Source: Acidithiobacillus caldus ATCC 51756 (GTDB lineage Bacteria > Pseudomonadota > Gammaproteobacteria > Acidithiobacillales > Acidithiobacillaceae). Taken from it: a stretch of 64,000 nt of DNA. The stretch lies in contig NZ_CP005986.1 in assembly GCF_000175575.2 (NCBI RefSeq), positions 2,437,001-2,501,000 of the forward strand, in the 5' to 3' direction. Position 1 is the stretch's first letter. Every line of letters starts with the position of its first letter. Below the pieces are notes generated by a model that saw only the letters and a program-made list of their open reading frames with translations, ran no database searches and was not told where the DNA came from. Positions 20,467 through 29,971 of this stretch are shown here, piece after piece. The translations under genes and the position numbers were made by a program.

Positions 20467-22857
20467 ATGCAGATCAGCATCCAATGGTTACGCGAGGCTT
20501 GGCTGGACAGCAGCTGGAGTACGCAGCGCCTCGCCGAGAGCCTCACCATGGGTGGCATCGAGGTGGAAGCCATCGACCGTGCGGCTTCCCCGTTGCCGGG
20601 CGTCGTTGTCGCTGCGGTTCGCACCGTGCGGTCGCACCCGCAAGCGGAAAAACTGCGCATAGCGGAGGTGGACGCTGGCGACGGTCGTTTGCGCCAGGTG
20701 GTCTGTGGCGCTGCTAACCTCCGTCCCGGCCAGTGCGTGCCTCTGGCTCTGCCGGGGGCTTTGTTGCCGGGCGACGTCCATATCCAGGAAACGGAGCTGC
20801 GGGGGGTGCGCTCCGAGGGCATGCTCTGCTCTGCCGCGGAACTGAACCTTGCCGATGGCAGCAGCGGCCTGCTGGAGCTGGATGCGCAGGCACCCCTGGG
20901 GCATGCCCTGTACGATTATCTGCGCCTGGACGATGAGATTCTGACCTTGGGCATCACCCCCAATCGCGGCGATGCCTTCTCCTACCTGGGGATTGCGCGG
21001 GATCTCTCGGCCCTGGGTGCCGGAATGTTGCGCGCCTGGCAGCCGCAGGCCGTATCCTGGGCGCAGCAAGCGCAGAGGGCACCCCTGGGCGAGCGTCTGC
21101 AGATCGCCGTGGAGCCTGCCGCTGCACAAGCTTGTCCACGCTACCACGCGCTGCTTCTGGAGGATTTGCCCACGCGCCTGCCCGACCACCTGCGCGAACG
21201 CTTGCGGCGCAGTGGGCAGCGCCAGGTAGCACCCGTGGTGGACTGGCTCAACCTGCAGATGCTCGCCCTGGGTCAGCCCATGCACGCCTTCGACGCCGAC
21301 CAAATCCGCGGCGGTTTGACGGTACGCTGGGCCCGATCCGGAGAAATCCTGGATGCACTGGATGGGCGCGATCGGATTCTGGAATCCGACATGCTCGTCA
21401 TTGCCGATGACGAGGGTCCGGTGGCCCTGGCCGGCATCATCGGCGGACGTCGCACTGCGGTCCACGACGATACCCGCCGGATCGTTCTGGAATCCGCCTA
21501 CTTTCAGGCAAAGGCCGTGCAGGGCCGGGCGCGGCGCCTGGGGCTGCAGACCGAGGCAGCAATGCGCTTCGAGCGCGGCGTGGACTTTCGTCTTGGCCTG
21601 CCGGCGGCGGTGGCAACGTGGCAGAGCATGGCCCACCACGCCCGCGTCACCGTATTGGCGAGCGCCATGGTCGCCAACGCCGAACCCGATCTACCCTGGA
21701 TCCCACTACGAAGCCAGCGGGTGGCGCGGATCCTGGGCTTTGCGCCACCCGCCGAGCGCATTCGGGAGATACTGTCGGCGCTGGGCTGCAGTGTGGAGGC
21801 TCAGGGTGAGGGAAGCTGGCGGGTACAGCCGCCAAGCCATCGCTACGACCTGCGGATCGAGGCCGACCTCATCGAGGAAATTGCGCGGATCAGCGGCTAC
21901 GATCAGTTGCCGCAGCGCCAGCCACTCGGCCTACTGGCGCCCCACCCGCTCGCGCCGGAGCCACGTGCCGAAGCGCTGCGCGCTTTTCTGGTTGCCCGGG
22001 ATTATCACGAGGTCATTACCTACAGTTTCATCTCCGCTGAGGCTCAGGCGCGCTTTTGCCCGGACGACGAACCCGTTGCCCTGCGCAATCCCTTGAGCAA
22101 CGACCTGGCCGTCCTGCGCGGCAGCCTTTGGCCTGGGCTGCTACAGGCCCTGCAGTTCAACGTCAACCGGCAGCAGGAGCGGGTGCGGCTCTTTGAGATG
22201 GGACGCATCTTTACCGGTGCGCAGCAAAGGCTGCAACTAGCTGGCGTGATACACGGCCCGGCCCTGCCGGAGCATTGGTCCGGGCCGTCTCCGTGGTGCG
22301 ATTTCTACGATCTGCGGGGCGATGTCGAGGGTCTGCTCCGCCATTGGCAGACGCTGGATCTGGAGTATCGACGTAGCTGCAATCCCAATCTGCACCCTGG
22401 TCAGTCTGCCGATCTCTGGCTCGATGGGTCGCTCTTGGGCAGCATCGGCGCGCTGCGCCCAAACCTGCACGAGCGTTACGAACTGGACAAGGCGGCCTTT
22501 CTCTTCTATCTAGACTTGGAAGCCTTGGCCAAGCACGGAAAATCGGTCCACTTCCAGCCCATTCCGTCACAACCTGGCCTGCGGCGGGATCTGGCCCTGA
22601 TCGTGCCCGAGGGCATCAGCGCCGGCCAGGTGCTGCGGACGGTGCGGGAGGCGGCCAGCCGCGCCGTGCGGGAGCACTGGATATTCGATCGCTACCAGGG
22701 AAGCCAGGTGGCGCCGGGACATTACGGACTTGGGGTCGGGCTGCTCCTGCAGGAAGACGACAGGACGCTCACGGAATCCGAGGTACAGGGCGAATTAGAG
22801 AGGATCCTCGCCGCGCTGCGGACACTGGGATCCATTCAGCTGCGCATCCAGGGGTGA
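20467..22857 (+). CDS. pheT: phenylalanine--tRNA ligase beta subunit
   Basis: The 796-residue beta chain binds tRNA-Phe and edits mischarged tyrosine. Order of domains: N-terminal, tRNA-binding EMAP-like insert (about 40-150), B3/4 editing domain, B5 domain (about 400-470), catalytic-like fold and C-terminal FDX-ACB anticodon domain. Eight bases after pheS. Confidence 0.96.
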   Translation: MQISIQWLREAWLDSSWSTQRLAESLTMGGIEVEAIDRAASPLPGVVVAAVRTVRSHPQAEKLRIAEVDAGDGRLRQVVCGAANLRPGQCVPLALPGALLPGDVHIQETELRGVRSEGMLCSAAELNLADGSSGLLELDAQAPLGHALYDYLRLDDEILTLGITPNRGDAFSYLGIARDLSALGAGMLRAWQPQAVSWAQQAQRAPLGERLQIAVEPAAAQACPRYHALLLEDLPTRLPDHLRERLRRSGQRQVAPVVDWLNLQMLALGQPMHAFDADQIRGGLTVRWARSGEILDALDGRDRILESDMLVIADDEGPVALAGIIGGRRTAVHDDTRRIVLESAYFQAKAVQGRARRLGLQTEAAMRFERGVDFRLGLPAAVATWQSMAHHARVTVLASAMVANAEPDLPWIPLRSQRVARILGFAPPAERIREILSALGCSVEAQGEGSWRVQPPSHRYDLRIEADLIEEIARISGYDQLPQRQPLGLLAPHPLAPEPRAEALRAFLVARDYHEVITYSFISAEAQARFCPDDEPVALRNPLSNDLAVLRGSLWPGLLQALQFNVNRQQERVRLFEMGRIFTGAQQRLQLAGVIHGPALPEHWSGPSPWCDFYDLRGDVEGLLRHWQTLDLEYRRSCNPNLHPGQSADLWLDGSLLGSIGALRPNLHERYELDKAAFLFYLDLEALAKHGKSVHFQPIPSQPGLRRDLALIVPEGISAGQVLRTVREAASRAVREHWIFDRYQGSQVAPGHYGLGVGLLLQEDDRTLTESEVQGELERILAALRTLGSIQLRIQG

Positions 22858-22860
22858 AAC

Positions 22861-23160
22861 ATGGCGGTGACCAAAGCGGAGATCGTGGATATGTTGTACG
22901 ATACCATGGGCCTGAACAAACGCGAGGCCAAGGGTATCGTCGAGTCTTTTTTTGACAGTATTCGGGAGACCTTGGCGCGTGGGGAAGAGGTGAAGCTATC
23001 GGGCTTTGGCAACTTTACCCTGCGCGAGAAAAATCCCCGCCCAGGCCGGAATCCCAAGACGGGAGTGGAAATTACCATAACCGCACGGCGGGTGGTGACC
23101 TTTCACCCCAGTCAAAAGCTCAAGGCCTATGTGAATGGCAGGTCCGAGCAGCAAAGTTAA
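22861..23160 (+). CDS. ihfA: integration host factor alpha subunit
   Basis: 99-residue DNA-bending protein of the HU/IHF family. [21 protein letters not shown] and the arm motif RPGRNPKTG identify the alpha chain. Following pheT is its conserved location in proteobacteria. It needs the beta subunit, which is not in this window. Confidence 0.96.
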   Translation: MAVTKAEIVDMLYDTMGLNKREAKGIVESFFDSIRETLARGEEVKLSGFGNFTLREKNPRPGRNPKTGVEITITARRVVTFHPSQKLKAYVNGRSEQQS

Positions 23161-23596
23161 AGCGGGCAAACTGGAACCACTGCCCGACATTCCGGACAAA
23201 CGCTACTTCTCCATCAGTGAGGCAGCGCAACTCTGCGGTGTCAAGGCACACGTACTGCGTTACTGGGAACAAGAGTTTCCGCAATTACGCCCACTCAAAA
23301 GACGCGGTAATCGTCGCTACTATCAAAAACACGATCTCCTTCTGGCGCGCGCCATTCGCCAACTGCTCTACGGCGAGGGCTATACCATCCACGGCGCCCG
23401 CGACCGGCTGCAGGAACCACGCCCGCGGGAGACCGTCGCCACCCACCCCGACCAGCTCAGTCTGGGTATGGAGGATCTGGTGACAGCGGGAGAGGAGACG
23501 CCTTGGCCGCAACGTCTGCGCTTTCTGCGCAGCGAGATCGGCCAGCTGCTGCGCCTGTGCCGCGGAGCAATTGACGGCGACGGCGGTTCCAAGTAG
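23135..23596 (+). CDS. MerR-family transcriptional regulator
   Basis: 153-residue protein with an N-terminal MerR-type winged helix: [30 protein letters not shown], followed by [15 protein letters not shown]. The C-terminal half has no metal-binding cysteine cluster, so the ligand is unknown. It overlaps ihfA by 26 bases; this ihfA-merR pair is common in proteobacteria. Its TAG stop forms part of the -10 of the downstream tRNA promoter. Confidence 0.85.
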   Translation: MAGPSSKVKAGKLEPLPDIPDKRYFSISEAAQLCGVKAHVLRYWEQEFPQLRPLKRRGNRRYYQKHDLLLARAIRQLLYGEGYTIHGARDRLQEPRPRETVATHPDQLSLGMEDLVTAGEETPWPQRLRFLRSEIGQLLRLCRGAIDGDGGSK

Positions 23597-23599
23597 AGT
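23571..23599 (+). promoter_or_regulatory. sigma-70 promoter of tRNA-Pro
   Basis: TTGACG at 23571-23576 and TAGAGT at 23594-23599 are 17 bases apart, and the tRNA begins 11 bases after the -10, the same geometry as the tRNA-Val promoter. The whole element lies in the end of the merR reading frame. Confidence 0.68.
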
Positions 23600-23609
23600 G
23601 CAGGGCTCA

Positions 23610-23686
<77 letters not shown>

Positions 23687-23926
23687 GATACCCTCCCCTA
23701 TCGGATCGGCCCGCATTCAGCCGATTCGGCGGCCCTTGCGGATCTTTGCGGCCTCCTTCGGTCTGGCAACGTCGTCATCGTGCAGACCTTGTCCCCACAT
23801 AAAACGCTCACCCGGTCGTTCTAAGTCGCGGGTATTCCGCTCACCGCGTCCGTAGCCCTGGGATCAGCTACACCAGGGGAGTGCCAGAAAAATCCCGAGT
23901 CCACCAGGCACGCCGCGGGAAAAGTT

Positions 23927-25234
23927 TCAGCCGGGATCGTCCAGGCTGAATTCGGCGTGGTTGTCGTCGTAGGCGAAGATCTCGGCGTAGCGTCCCCAGT
24001 AGATCACCGTTTCCAGTACCGAGCGCGCCGCGTCCTCGGGCAGGCGATCCTCGAGCTCCGACAAGAAACGCGCGGCCGGTGCACGGTGGTGCGTGCGGGC
24101 GTCCAGAACGCTACGGATATGCGCGGCCAAGGGTACCCGTTGGAGCAGATGCCGGGCAAAGAGAAGCTTGCGCTCTTGCACACCGCCCTGGACGAACTGG
24201 TGTCCGGCAGTAGTGAGACGAACCCGATCTTCCTCCGTTTCGGCAAAGCCCAGTAGTTCCAGACTCTCGAGCAGTGGAAAAAGATCGTCTATGGAAAAAC
24301 CCTTGGCGTGAGACAGTGCGGCCAGACGCACCCAAGCCCCCTGACCTTTCCGACCCAGTTCGTCCAGAGCCTCCAGCAACCCGGCCATGCGGTTGATGGA
24401 GACCAGCGGCAGGCGCTGGCGAATGTCGGGAAGATTGGGCTCGCCGCCCCCCCGCCCGTCCCTGGTGGTCATGAGACCGTAGATTTCCTCCACCAGGACG
24501 CGAAAATTCTCGGCACTGCGGTCCCGAGGCTGGGCTAGGGGGATGGGGATTTCTCGCCGGATCGTTCCGGGATGGCTGCCAAAAACCAGCACCCGATCGG
24601 CCATCAGGACGGCCTCCTCGATATTGTGGGAGACTAGGAGGATTCCGCGGGTAGCGGTCTTGCCCTCCAGCCACAGGTCCAGGAGATCACCACGCAAGGT
24701 CTCGGCGGTGAGCACGTCCAGTGCAGAAAAAGCCTCATCCATGAGCAAGACCTGGGGCTCGATGACCAGGGCACGGGCGAAGCCCACCCGCTGGCGCATG
24801 CCTCCCGAAAGCTCGCGAGGATAGGCCGACTCAAAGCCGTCCAGGCCAATGGCGTCGATGGCGGCCAGCGCCCGCTGCCGCCGCTCTTTGCGCGGAACGC
24901 GGCGGGCCTCCAGGCCCAATTCCACATTCTGCAAGACATTGAGCCAGGGAAAAAGGGCAAAGCTTTGAAAGACCATGGCCGCCCCCGCCACGGGTCCGTC
25001 GACGAGTTCTTCACGAAAAAGTACCTTACCCTGGCTTGCGGGGAGCAGGCCGGCAAGGATTCGCAAAAGGGTGGACTTGCCCGATCCGGAACGGCCGACG
25101 ATGACGAGGATCTCACCATCCCGCAGTTCCAGGTCCACGCCTTCCAGAACGCGGATTTCGCTGCCCTCGGGGTTGGTAAAACTGCGCCCCACCCCGGTCA
25201 GGCGATACAAGGCTTGGGCGACGCGATCGACCAT
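23927..25234 (-). CDS. ABC transporter ATP-binding protein with C-terminal AAA-associated domain
   Basis: 435-residue ATPase of the nitrate/sulfonate/bicarbonate (NrtD/SsuB/TauB) type. Walker A GRSGSGKST at 47-55, Q-loop FQSFALFPW, signature LSGGMRQRV at 142-150 and Walker B VLLMDEAFSALD are complete. Residues from about 290 on form an extra domain resembling the AAA-associated C-terminal domain seen in some such ATPases, possibly regulatory. Ten bases after the double permease, so they form one transporter. No substrate-binding protein is encoded nearby and the substrate is unknown. Confidence 0.85.
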   Translation of the reverse strand: MVDRVAQALYRLTGVGRSFTNPEGSEIRVLEGVDLELRDGEILVIVGRSGSGKSTLLRILAGLLPASQGKVLFREELVDGPVAGAAMVFQSFALFPWLNVLQNVELGLEARRVPRKERRQRALAAIDAIGLDGFESAYPRELSGGMRQRVGFARALVIEPQVLLMDEAFSALDVLTAETLRGDLLDLWLEGKTATRGILLVSHNIEEAVLMADRVLVFGSHPGTIRREIPIPLAQPRDRSAENFRVLVEEIYGLMTTRDGRGGGEPNLPDIRQRLPLVSINRMAGLLEALDELGRKGQGAWVRLAALSHAKGFSIDDLFPLLESLELLGFAETEEDRVRLTTAGHQFVQGGVQERKLLFARHLLQRVPLAAHIRSVLDARTHHRAPAARFLSELEDRLPEDAARSVLETVIYWGRYAEIFAYDDNHAEFSLDDPG

Positions 25235-25243
25235 GGGTTTTCC

Positions 25244-26962
25244 TCAGTCCAAGCGCAGGCGGCGCGCGGCGAGATCGTAAAGCCGGCGCCAGAAGAGGCG
25301 GTTGACCACCACCACATAGAAGGACATGACACCGATCCCGAGGGCGACCGCATTCAAATTCCCGGCAGCGGTGGCCAAGGTGATATAGGCACCAAGGCCT
25401 GTAGCCACTAGGGTGTGATTGCCCCAGGAAACGACCTCGGCAACGATGGAGGCATTCCAGGCACCGCCACTGGCGGTGATACCGCCAGTCACGGTGCCCG
25501 GAAAGGTGCCCGGGAGGAGGAGCCGTTTCCACAGCAACCATCCCCGCAGCCCCAGATTGCGCGCCGCCTCCTTGAGATCGGCGGGCAAGGCCGCTGCTGC
25601 ACCGATGACGTTGAAAAGCACGTACCACTGACTACCCAGGATCATCAGTGGACTCACCCAGATATTGACGTTCAGGTGCCAGTGTAGAATGGCGAGCACG
25701 ACCATAGGAAACAGGAGATTGGCGGGAAAGGCAGCAAGGAATTGGATGGCCGCCTGAATTCTCCCGGACAGTCCAGGGCGTAGACCGACGAGGATGCCAA
25801 CGGGCACCCAGATGAGCAGGGACAGGGCCACCAGCACCATGACACGCAAACCGGTGACCAGCCCGAGGAAGAGCACGTGCACCAGTGTAGTGAGATCGAA
25901 GCTCCGCGCGAGGGTCGCATACAACTGCCAAAAGCCGTATACCAGCACTCCGCCAACCAGCAGCAGGAATAGGACATCTGCCCACGGACGGCGCTTTTCC
26001 TCCCCGACCCAATGGGGACGCCCTGGCGGCAAGATCCGCAGGGAGAATTCCCAAAGCTCCGCCGGAACCATGGCCACGGCCTGTGCCAGGCGACTACGGC
26101 GCAGAAAATCGAGCACCCAGGAACGCGGCCGCTGCAGGTCCGCACCCGTTTCCAACTTGAATTTGTCGGCCCAGGCAACCACCGGACGAAAGAGCAGAAA
26201 ATCGTAGAGCCCAATGACCAAGAGCATAGCCAGGATGGCCCAGAAAACGGCCGCCAGATTTTTCTGAGCGATGGCCATGGCAATGTAGGAGCCGATACCC
26301 GGCACCATCACCTCGTGACCGGCCACGGTAATAGCCTCGGCGGCGACCACGAAAAACCAGCCCCCCGACATGGACATCATGGTATTCCACAGCAGCGGCG
26401 GCACGGCAAAGGGTAACTCCAGGCGAAAAAAGCGCTGCCAGGCATTGAGGCGATAGAGGCGAGCAGCCTCGTCCAGATCCTTGGGCAGGGTGATCAAGGC
26501 TTGGTAGAAGGCAAAGGTCATATTCCAGACCTGGGAGGTGAAAACGGCAAAGACCACGGCGAGTTGCACCCCGATCAGGCTGCCCGGGAAGAGGGCAATG
26601 AAGCCGGTCACGGTGATGGAAAGATAACCCAGGATGGGTACGGACTGCAGGATATCCAGCAGCGGAATGAGGATCTTGCCGGCATAGCGATTTTTAGCGG
26701 CCAGAAGCCCATAGAATATGGTGAAAATCAGGGAGGCGGCGACGGCGGCGAGCATCCGCAGCGTCGTGTAGAGGGCGTCATCGACAAGGGCGCTGGGACG
26801 CGTGGAAATGGGCAGGGCCTCGCCCAAGGTGAAGGGCACGGACATCTGCCGGGTTGCGTGGGCCAGGACAAAAAAGCCGAGCACGAGCAGCGGAAGAAAA
26901 ACGATATCCTGGCGGTTGTTGTGCAAAGCCAGGCGGATACCGAAAACCTGGGCGCGGCTCAT
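25244..26962 (-). CDS. ABC transporter permease with two fused BPD domains
   Basis: 572-residue membrane protein made of two binding-protein-dependent permease halves, about 60-290 and 340-570. Each carries an EAA-type loop: LDEAARLYRLNAWQRFFRLE in the first half and LKEAARNLGLRGWLLWKRLL in the second. The chain therefore supplies both permease subunits alone. Family resemblance is to taurine/nitrate/bicarbonate permeases. It begins six bases after the pyruvate kinase-like gene, suggesting an operon. Confidence 0.85.
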   Translation of the reverse strand: MSRAQVFGIRLALHNNRQDIVFLPLLVLGFFVLAHATRQMSVPFTLGEALPISTRPSALVDDALYTTLRMLAAVAASLIFTIFYGLLAAKNRYAGKILIPLLDILQSVPILGYLSITVTGFIALFPGSLIGVQLAVVFAVFTSQVWNMTFAFYQALITLPKDLDEAARLYRLNAWQRFFRLELPFAVPPLLWNTMMSMSGGWFFVVAAEAITVAGHEVMVPGIGSYIAMAIAQKNLAAVFWAILAMLLVIGLYDFLLFRPVVAWADKFKLETGADLQRPRSWVLDFLRRSRLAQAVAMVPAELWEFSLRILPPGRPHWVGEEKRRPWADVLFLLLVGGVLVYGFWQLYATLARSFDLTTLVHVLFLGLVTGLRVMVLVALSLLIWVPVGILVGLRPGLSGRIQAAIQFLAAFPANLLFPMVVLAILHWHLNVNIWVSPLMILGSQWYVLFNVIGAAAALPADLKEAARNLGLRGWLLWKRLLLPGTFPGTVTGGITASGGAWNASIVAEVVSWGNHTLVATGLGAYITLATAAGNLNAVALGIGVMSFYVVVVNRLFWRRLYDLAARRLRLD

Positions 26963-26968
26963 GGGCCT

Positions 26969-28781
26969 TCAGGACCAATGCAGAGCACGCATCAAGGCGA
27001 ATTTCTTGCGCTGATGGCCTTCCATGCGCCGCAGGATATCGTCCAGGCTGTGCACCGCTTCCAGAATGTAGGGCCCTTTGTTGAGCATGACGCATTCGCT
27101 TCGTTCCGCCATGGCCGCGTCGGTGAGTTCGGGCCGCGAGATGATCCCCTTCTTGGCCAGGCTCTCCAGGACTTGGGTTGCCCAGATGACGGGCAAATGG
27201 GCAGCGTCGGCGAGCCAGAGCATTTCTTCCTGCACCTCCGCCAGGCGTTCTGGTCCAAGCTCCATGGCCAGGTCGCCGCGGGCGATCATGATCCCCAGGG
27301 GCTGGTGACCGATGCCGCTGAAGACGATGTCGGGCAGACGGCGGAAAGCCTCGGCCGTTTCGATCTTGGCAATGACACCGAGCCCTTCAGCCCCGTATTC
27401 CAACAGCGCCCTGCGCAGGGCGAGCAGGGATTCCGGGCTCTCGACGAAAGAGAGGCCGATGATATCCACCAAGGGCGCCATGACCCGGAGGCTTTCCCGA
27501 TCCTCGGTGCTGAGGGGAGGAAAATCCAGGCGCAGTCCCGGAACGTTCAATCCACGTTCGGGCCGTAAGCGCGTTCCACCAGCCTTGGCCCGGGTTACCT
27601 GCAGCAACACCCTCTGCTCACCGACACGTACCACCTGCGCTGCCATCTTGCCATCGTCGATCCAGATTTGCTGCCCCAGCTGGAGCTTGGGCAAAATTGG
27701 CGGGGACGGAACAGGGGACCGCCGCCACAGCCCCATCGGCAAGGCTCGGGACAGGGTCGACGGCATCGCCATAAAGCCAAAAACGGTCTCCCTGGCGCAA
27801 GCGTATGTCAACGGGCTCGTCCGGTATTCCCCGGATTTCGCCGCGGCAGTGCGGTCGCCGTCGGCTGTGCCACGGACAACCATTGATGAGATAAACACTC
27901 GCCTGTGCGCTCAGTTCCAGTTCTTGTCCTCGTACTCCCTCGACGGTCAGGGCGCGCCACTTACCCCGGGCATCGCGCAGGAGCAAGACCTCGCCGGGCT
28001 CCGGGAGGGCACTTGGGCTTTGGGGAAGGAAGTGGGGGGCGCCACCAGCTTCTTGGGAAGCATCCCAGTACACCCGCAGATGTGCGGCCTCCTGGACCCG
28101 CCCCAGGCGATCCCGTTGCGGCCGCAAGTGCTGCACTCCGGGGACCATGGGCAAGGCCCCGATACGAAGTTTATGGCCGGGCAGATCCGCCACGATCCGG
28201 CAGGGCAGGCCAGTGGCCGCGCTGGCCCGACGCAGATTTTCCACCATCCGCTTCCAAATGTCCGGACCGTCGTGGGCACAGTTGATCCGCGCGAGCTGCA
28301 TACCCCCCTGGAGCAAGTCACGGAAAAAAGCCTCATCCGCGGCCCGCTCCCCTGGGATGGTGACCATGATACGGGTGCTGCGGCCTTCGGGCGCTGGCCC
28401 CAGCAGGTTTTCACTGTGTACCTTCAGCTCACGATGAGCACAGACACGGTCCAAGGCATGGGCTTTGGCCGGATGCTCCGCATCCGGCGCACCGGTTGCC
28501 GCCGCGAGCACGCCAATGACACGCTCCAGGGCATCGCGGACGTGGCTTTCGGCGCGTCCAAGGGAGGACAGCCCAGCATCGGCCAGAGCCTCCTGCAAGG
28601 CGCGCAGATCCTCGCGGCGCAAGGCCAGGTAGTCCAAGAGGTTCAGAGCCCCCGGGGTCCATCGGATTTCGGGATCACGCTGCTCTCGCTCGACCCGTTG
28701 TCGACCGGCCTCCTCCTGAACCCGCCGACACAGCGTCTGTAAACTCTTCAGGAGTTCCCTCCAAGATTCGTTTGTCCGCAT
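26969..28781 (-). pseudogene. pyruvate kinase-like protein, disrupted by a frameshift
   Basis: Two overlapping frames together encode a long pyruvate-kinase-like protein of about 600 residues. The first frame (28781 to about 27687) gives an N-terminal helical extension of some 130 residues and the start of the barrel (IMVTIPGERAADEAFFRDLL, INCAHD). The second frame supplies LQLGQQIWIDDGKM, IAKIETAEAFRRL, GIMIARGDLAMELG and IWATQVLESL, all characteristic. The frames join near 27686, where CAA-G-CTC carries one extra base relative to the expected FAQ-LQLG reading. This may be a real mutation, a sequencing error or, less likely, recoding. Confidence 0.72.
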
Positions 28782-28814
28782 GGGATCCGCCTCGTGCCTC
28801 TGGCCTCGGGCACC

Positions 28815-28847
28815 AGTATAGCGTGGGATTGTGACAATATCGTGACA
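28815..28847 (-). promoter_or_regulatory. putative promoter and direct-repeat operator of the pyruvate kinase-like operon
   Basis: On the minus strand TATACT (28820-28815) is a good -10, 33 bases before the ATG. Two copies of TGTCAC (28847-28842 and 28836-28831) are spaced 11 bases apart, one helical turn, just upstream. No clear -35 is visible, as expected if an activator binds the repeats. Confidence 0.35.
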
Positions 28848-28887
28848 CTGGGGTCTTTTTTATAGATAAGGAGAAAATCCCAGCGGG

Positions 28888-28924
28888 CGGGCAACGATTC
28901 CGCTGCGGTAGCGGGGTTTGCCCG
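28888..28924 (-). terminator. putative terminator of the repeat-protein gene
   Basis: CGGGCAA (28888-28894) and TTGCCCG (28918-28924) form an outer stem enclosing an inner CCGCT/AGCGG hairpin. On the minus strand a short T-rich stretch (ATTTTCTCC) follows. It lies about 43 bases after the stop of the gene ending at 28967. Confidence 0.4.
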
Positions 28925-28966
28925 AGTGTTCAGGCCGTCGCGGAATCGTGCAGGATTGCGCTGGAT

Positions 28967-29410
28967 TCAGCGGTACAATGCCACCTGCCCGGGGCGACAG
29001 CGCGTCTGGCTGGGGCGTGGGCCCTTTTGCGCAGCCTGGCGGACGAGTTCGTCCTTGTCCTCCAGCAATTGCCGACGCTGCTCCGCACTCAGCAACGCAT
29101 TGCGCGCGATGGCATAACGGACATTGGGATCCTTGTCCCGACACAGGGCCGCCACCTGTTCCGGCGACAGATCTGGTCGCTTGGCCATGCACAGACGCAC
29201 CACATAATCGGGATCCTTACAGAAATGCTCCACCTCAGCGGGACGGAGATCGGTTCTGCGCGCAAAGTAGCAGCGGGTCTGCACCCACTGCTCCTGAAGC
29301 AGGGCCTGCCGATACGGAGCAGGAAGCTTCGGGCTGAGGGCCCAGTCGAGGCGAGCGGCAAGCTCGAGACTGGGCCAGGGTTCTAGGAGATCGTTCGCGT
29401 TTTCCTGCAA
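28967..29410 (-). CDS. LRV/HEAT-like repeat protein
   Basis: 147-residue soluble protein with three consecutive helical repeats of about 25 residues: RRTDLRPAEVEHFCKDPDYVVR, KRPDLSPEQVAALCRDKDPNVR and RNALLSAEQRRQLLEDKDELVR. The pattern resembles leucine-rich repeat variant (LRV) repeats known from nitrogen-fixation regions. The only plausible start is TTG at 29410, 15 bases after the lipoprotein gene. Function is unknown; a protein-binding role is an inference from the fold. Confidence 0.6.
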   Translation of the reverse strand: MQENANDLLEPWPSLELAARLDWALSPKLPAPYRQALLQEQWVQTRCYFARRTDLRPAEVEHFCKDPDYVVRLCMAKRPDLSPEQVAALCRDKDPNVRYAIARNALLSAEQRRQLLEDKDELVRQAAQKGPRPSQTRCRPGQVALYR

Positions 29411-29425
29411 AATGCCAAGCTTTGC

Positions 29426-29782
29426 TCAGTAGTTGGGGGTACAGCTGTAGCCCGGAGGACAACTGGGTGGTGGTGTGGTGGGGGTGCAGTTGTAGCCCGG
29501 AGGACAGTTGGCCGTGGACTGTTGGCTCTGACGGGAGATGGCGTATCCGGCAAGGCCACCAAGCCCCGCACCGATGGCCGCGCCCGCGAGCGGACTACCC
29601 GTTTGATTGCCCACCACCGCGCCGGCCACGGCACCCAGGGCTGCCCCCGCTGCTGTGTCCGTGGTGGGATTGTTGCTCATGCCACCATTGCCATACCCGT
29701 AGCCATAGGGGCTACCGTAGGGGTTGTTGGCACAGCCGGCGAGGCCTGCCACACACAGCACCAAAAGGATTTTTCTGAACAT
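29426..29782 (-). CDS. glycine-zipper lipoprotein with C-terminal CPPGY repeats
   Basis: 118-residue outer-membrane-type lipoprotein. The signal peptide MFRKILLVLCVAGLAGC has a lipobox LAGC with Cys17. The middle is a glycine-zipper segment (AAGAALGAVAGAVVGNQTGS and AGAAIGAGLGGLAGYAI). The tail carries two copies of CPPGYxCTP. GAGAGG precedes the ATG at 29782; a longer frame start at 29857 lacks a signal peptide. Related to YmgG/SlyB-like glycine-zipper proteins. Confidence 0.75.
   Translation of the reverse strand: MFRKILLVLCVAGLAGCANNPYGSPYGYGYGNGGMSNNPTTDTAAGAALGAVAGAVVGNQTGSPLAGAAIGAGLGGLAGYAISRQSQQSTANCPPGYNCTPTTPPPSCPPGYSCTPNY
29435..29510. repeat. 45-bp-period direct repeat encoding CPPGY motifs
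   Basis: Two 31-base copies (29435-29465 and 29480-29510) differ at about four positions and encode the duplicated CPPGYxCTP tail of the lipoprotein. Each copy contains TAGCCCGGAGGACA on the plus strand. Confidence 0.7.
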
Positions 29783-29971
29783 TGTGCCTCTCCATGGACG
29801 ATTGAGCCATCGACACCGCTGTCGCGCTCTGCGCGGTTCAAGCAAAAAACAGACCAAACCCAGAGGCCGGACCGGCGGGATTCACCGCCCCGCAGACCGT
29901 CGCTTTTTGACCGCAGTATCCGGTAGCCCCAAGGATGCACTGGAACCGTTCCGTCGCCAAACGGCGACGTC

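Noticed and set aside
23705-23725. ATCGGC/GCCGAT inverted repeat after tRNA-Pro as terminator
   Set aside because: Six-base stem with a nine-base loop and no following T-run.
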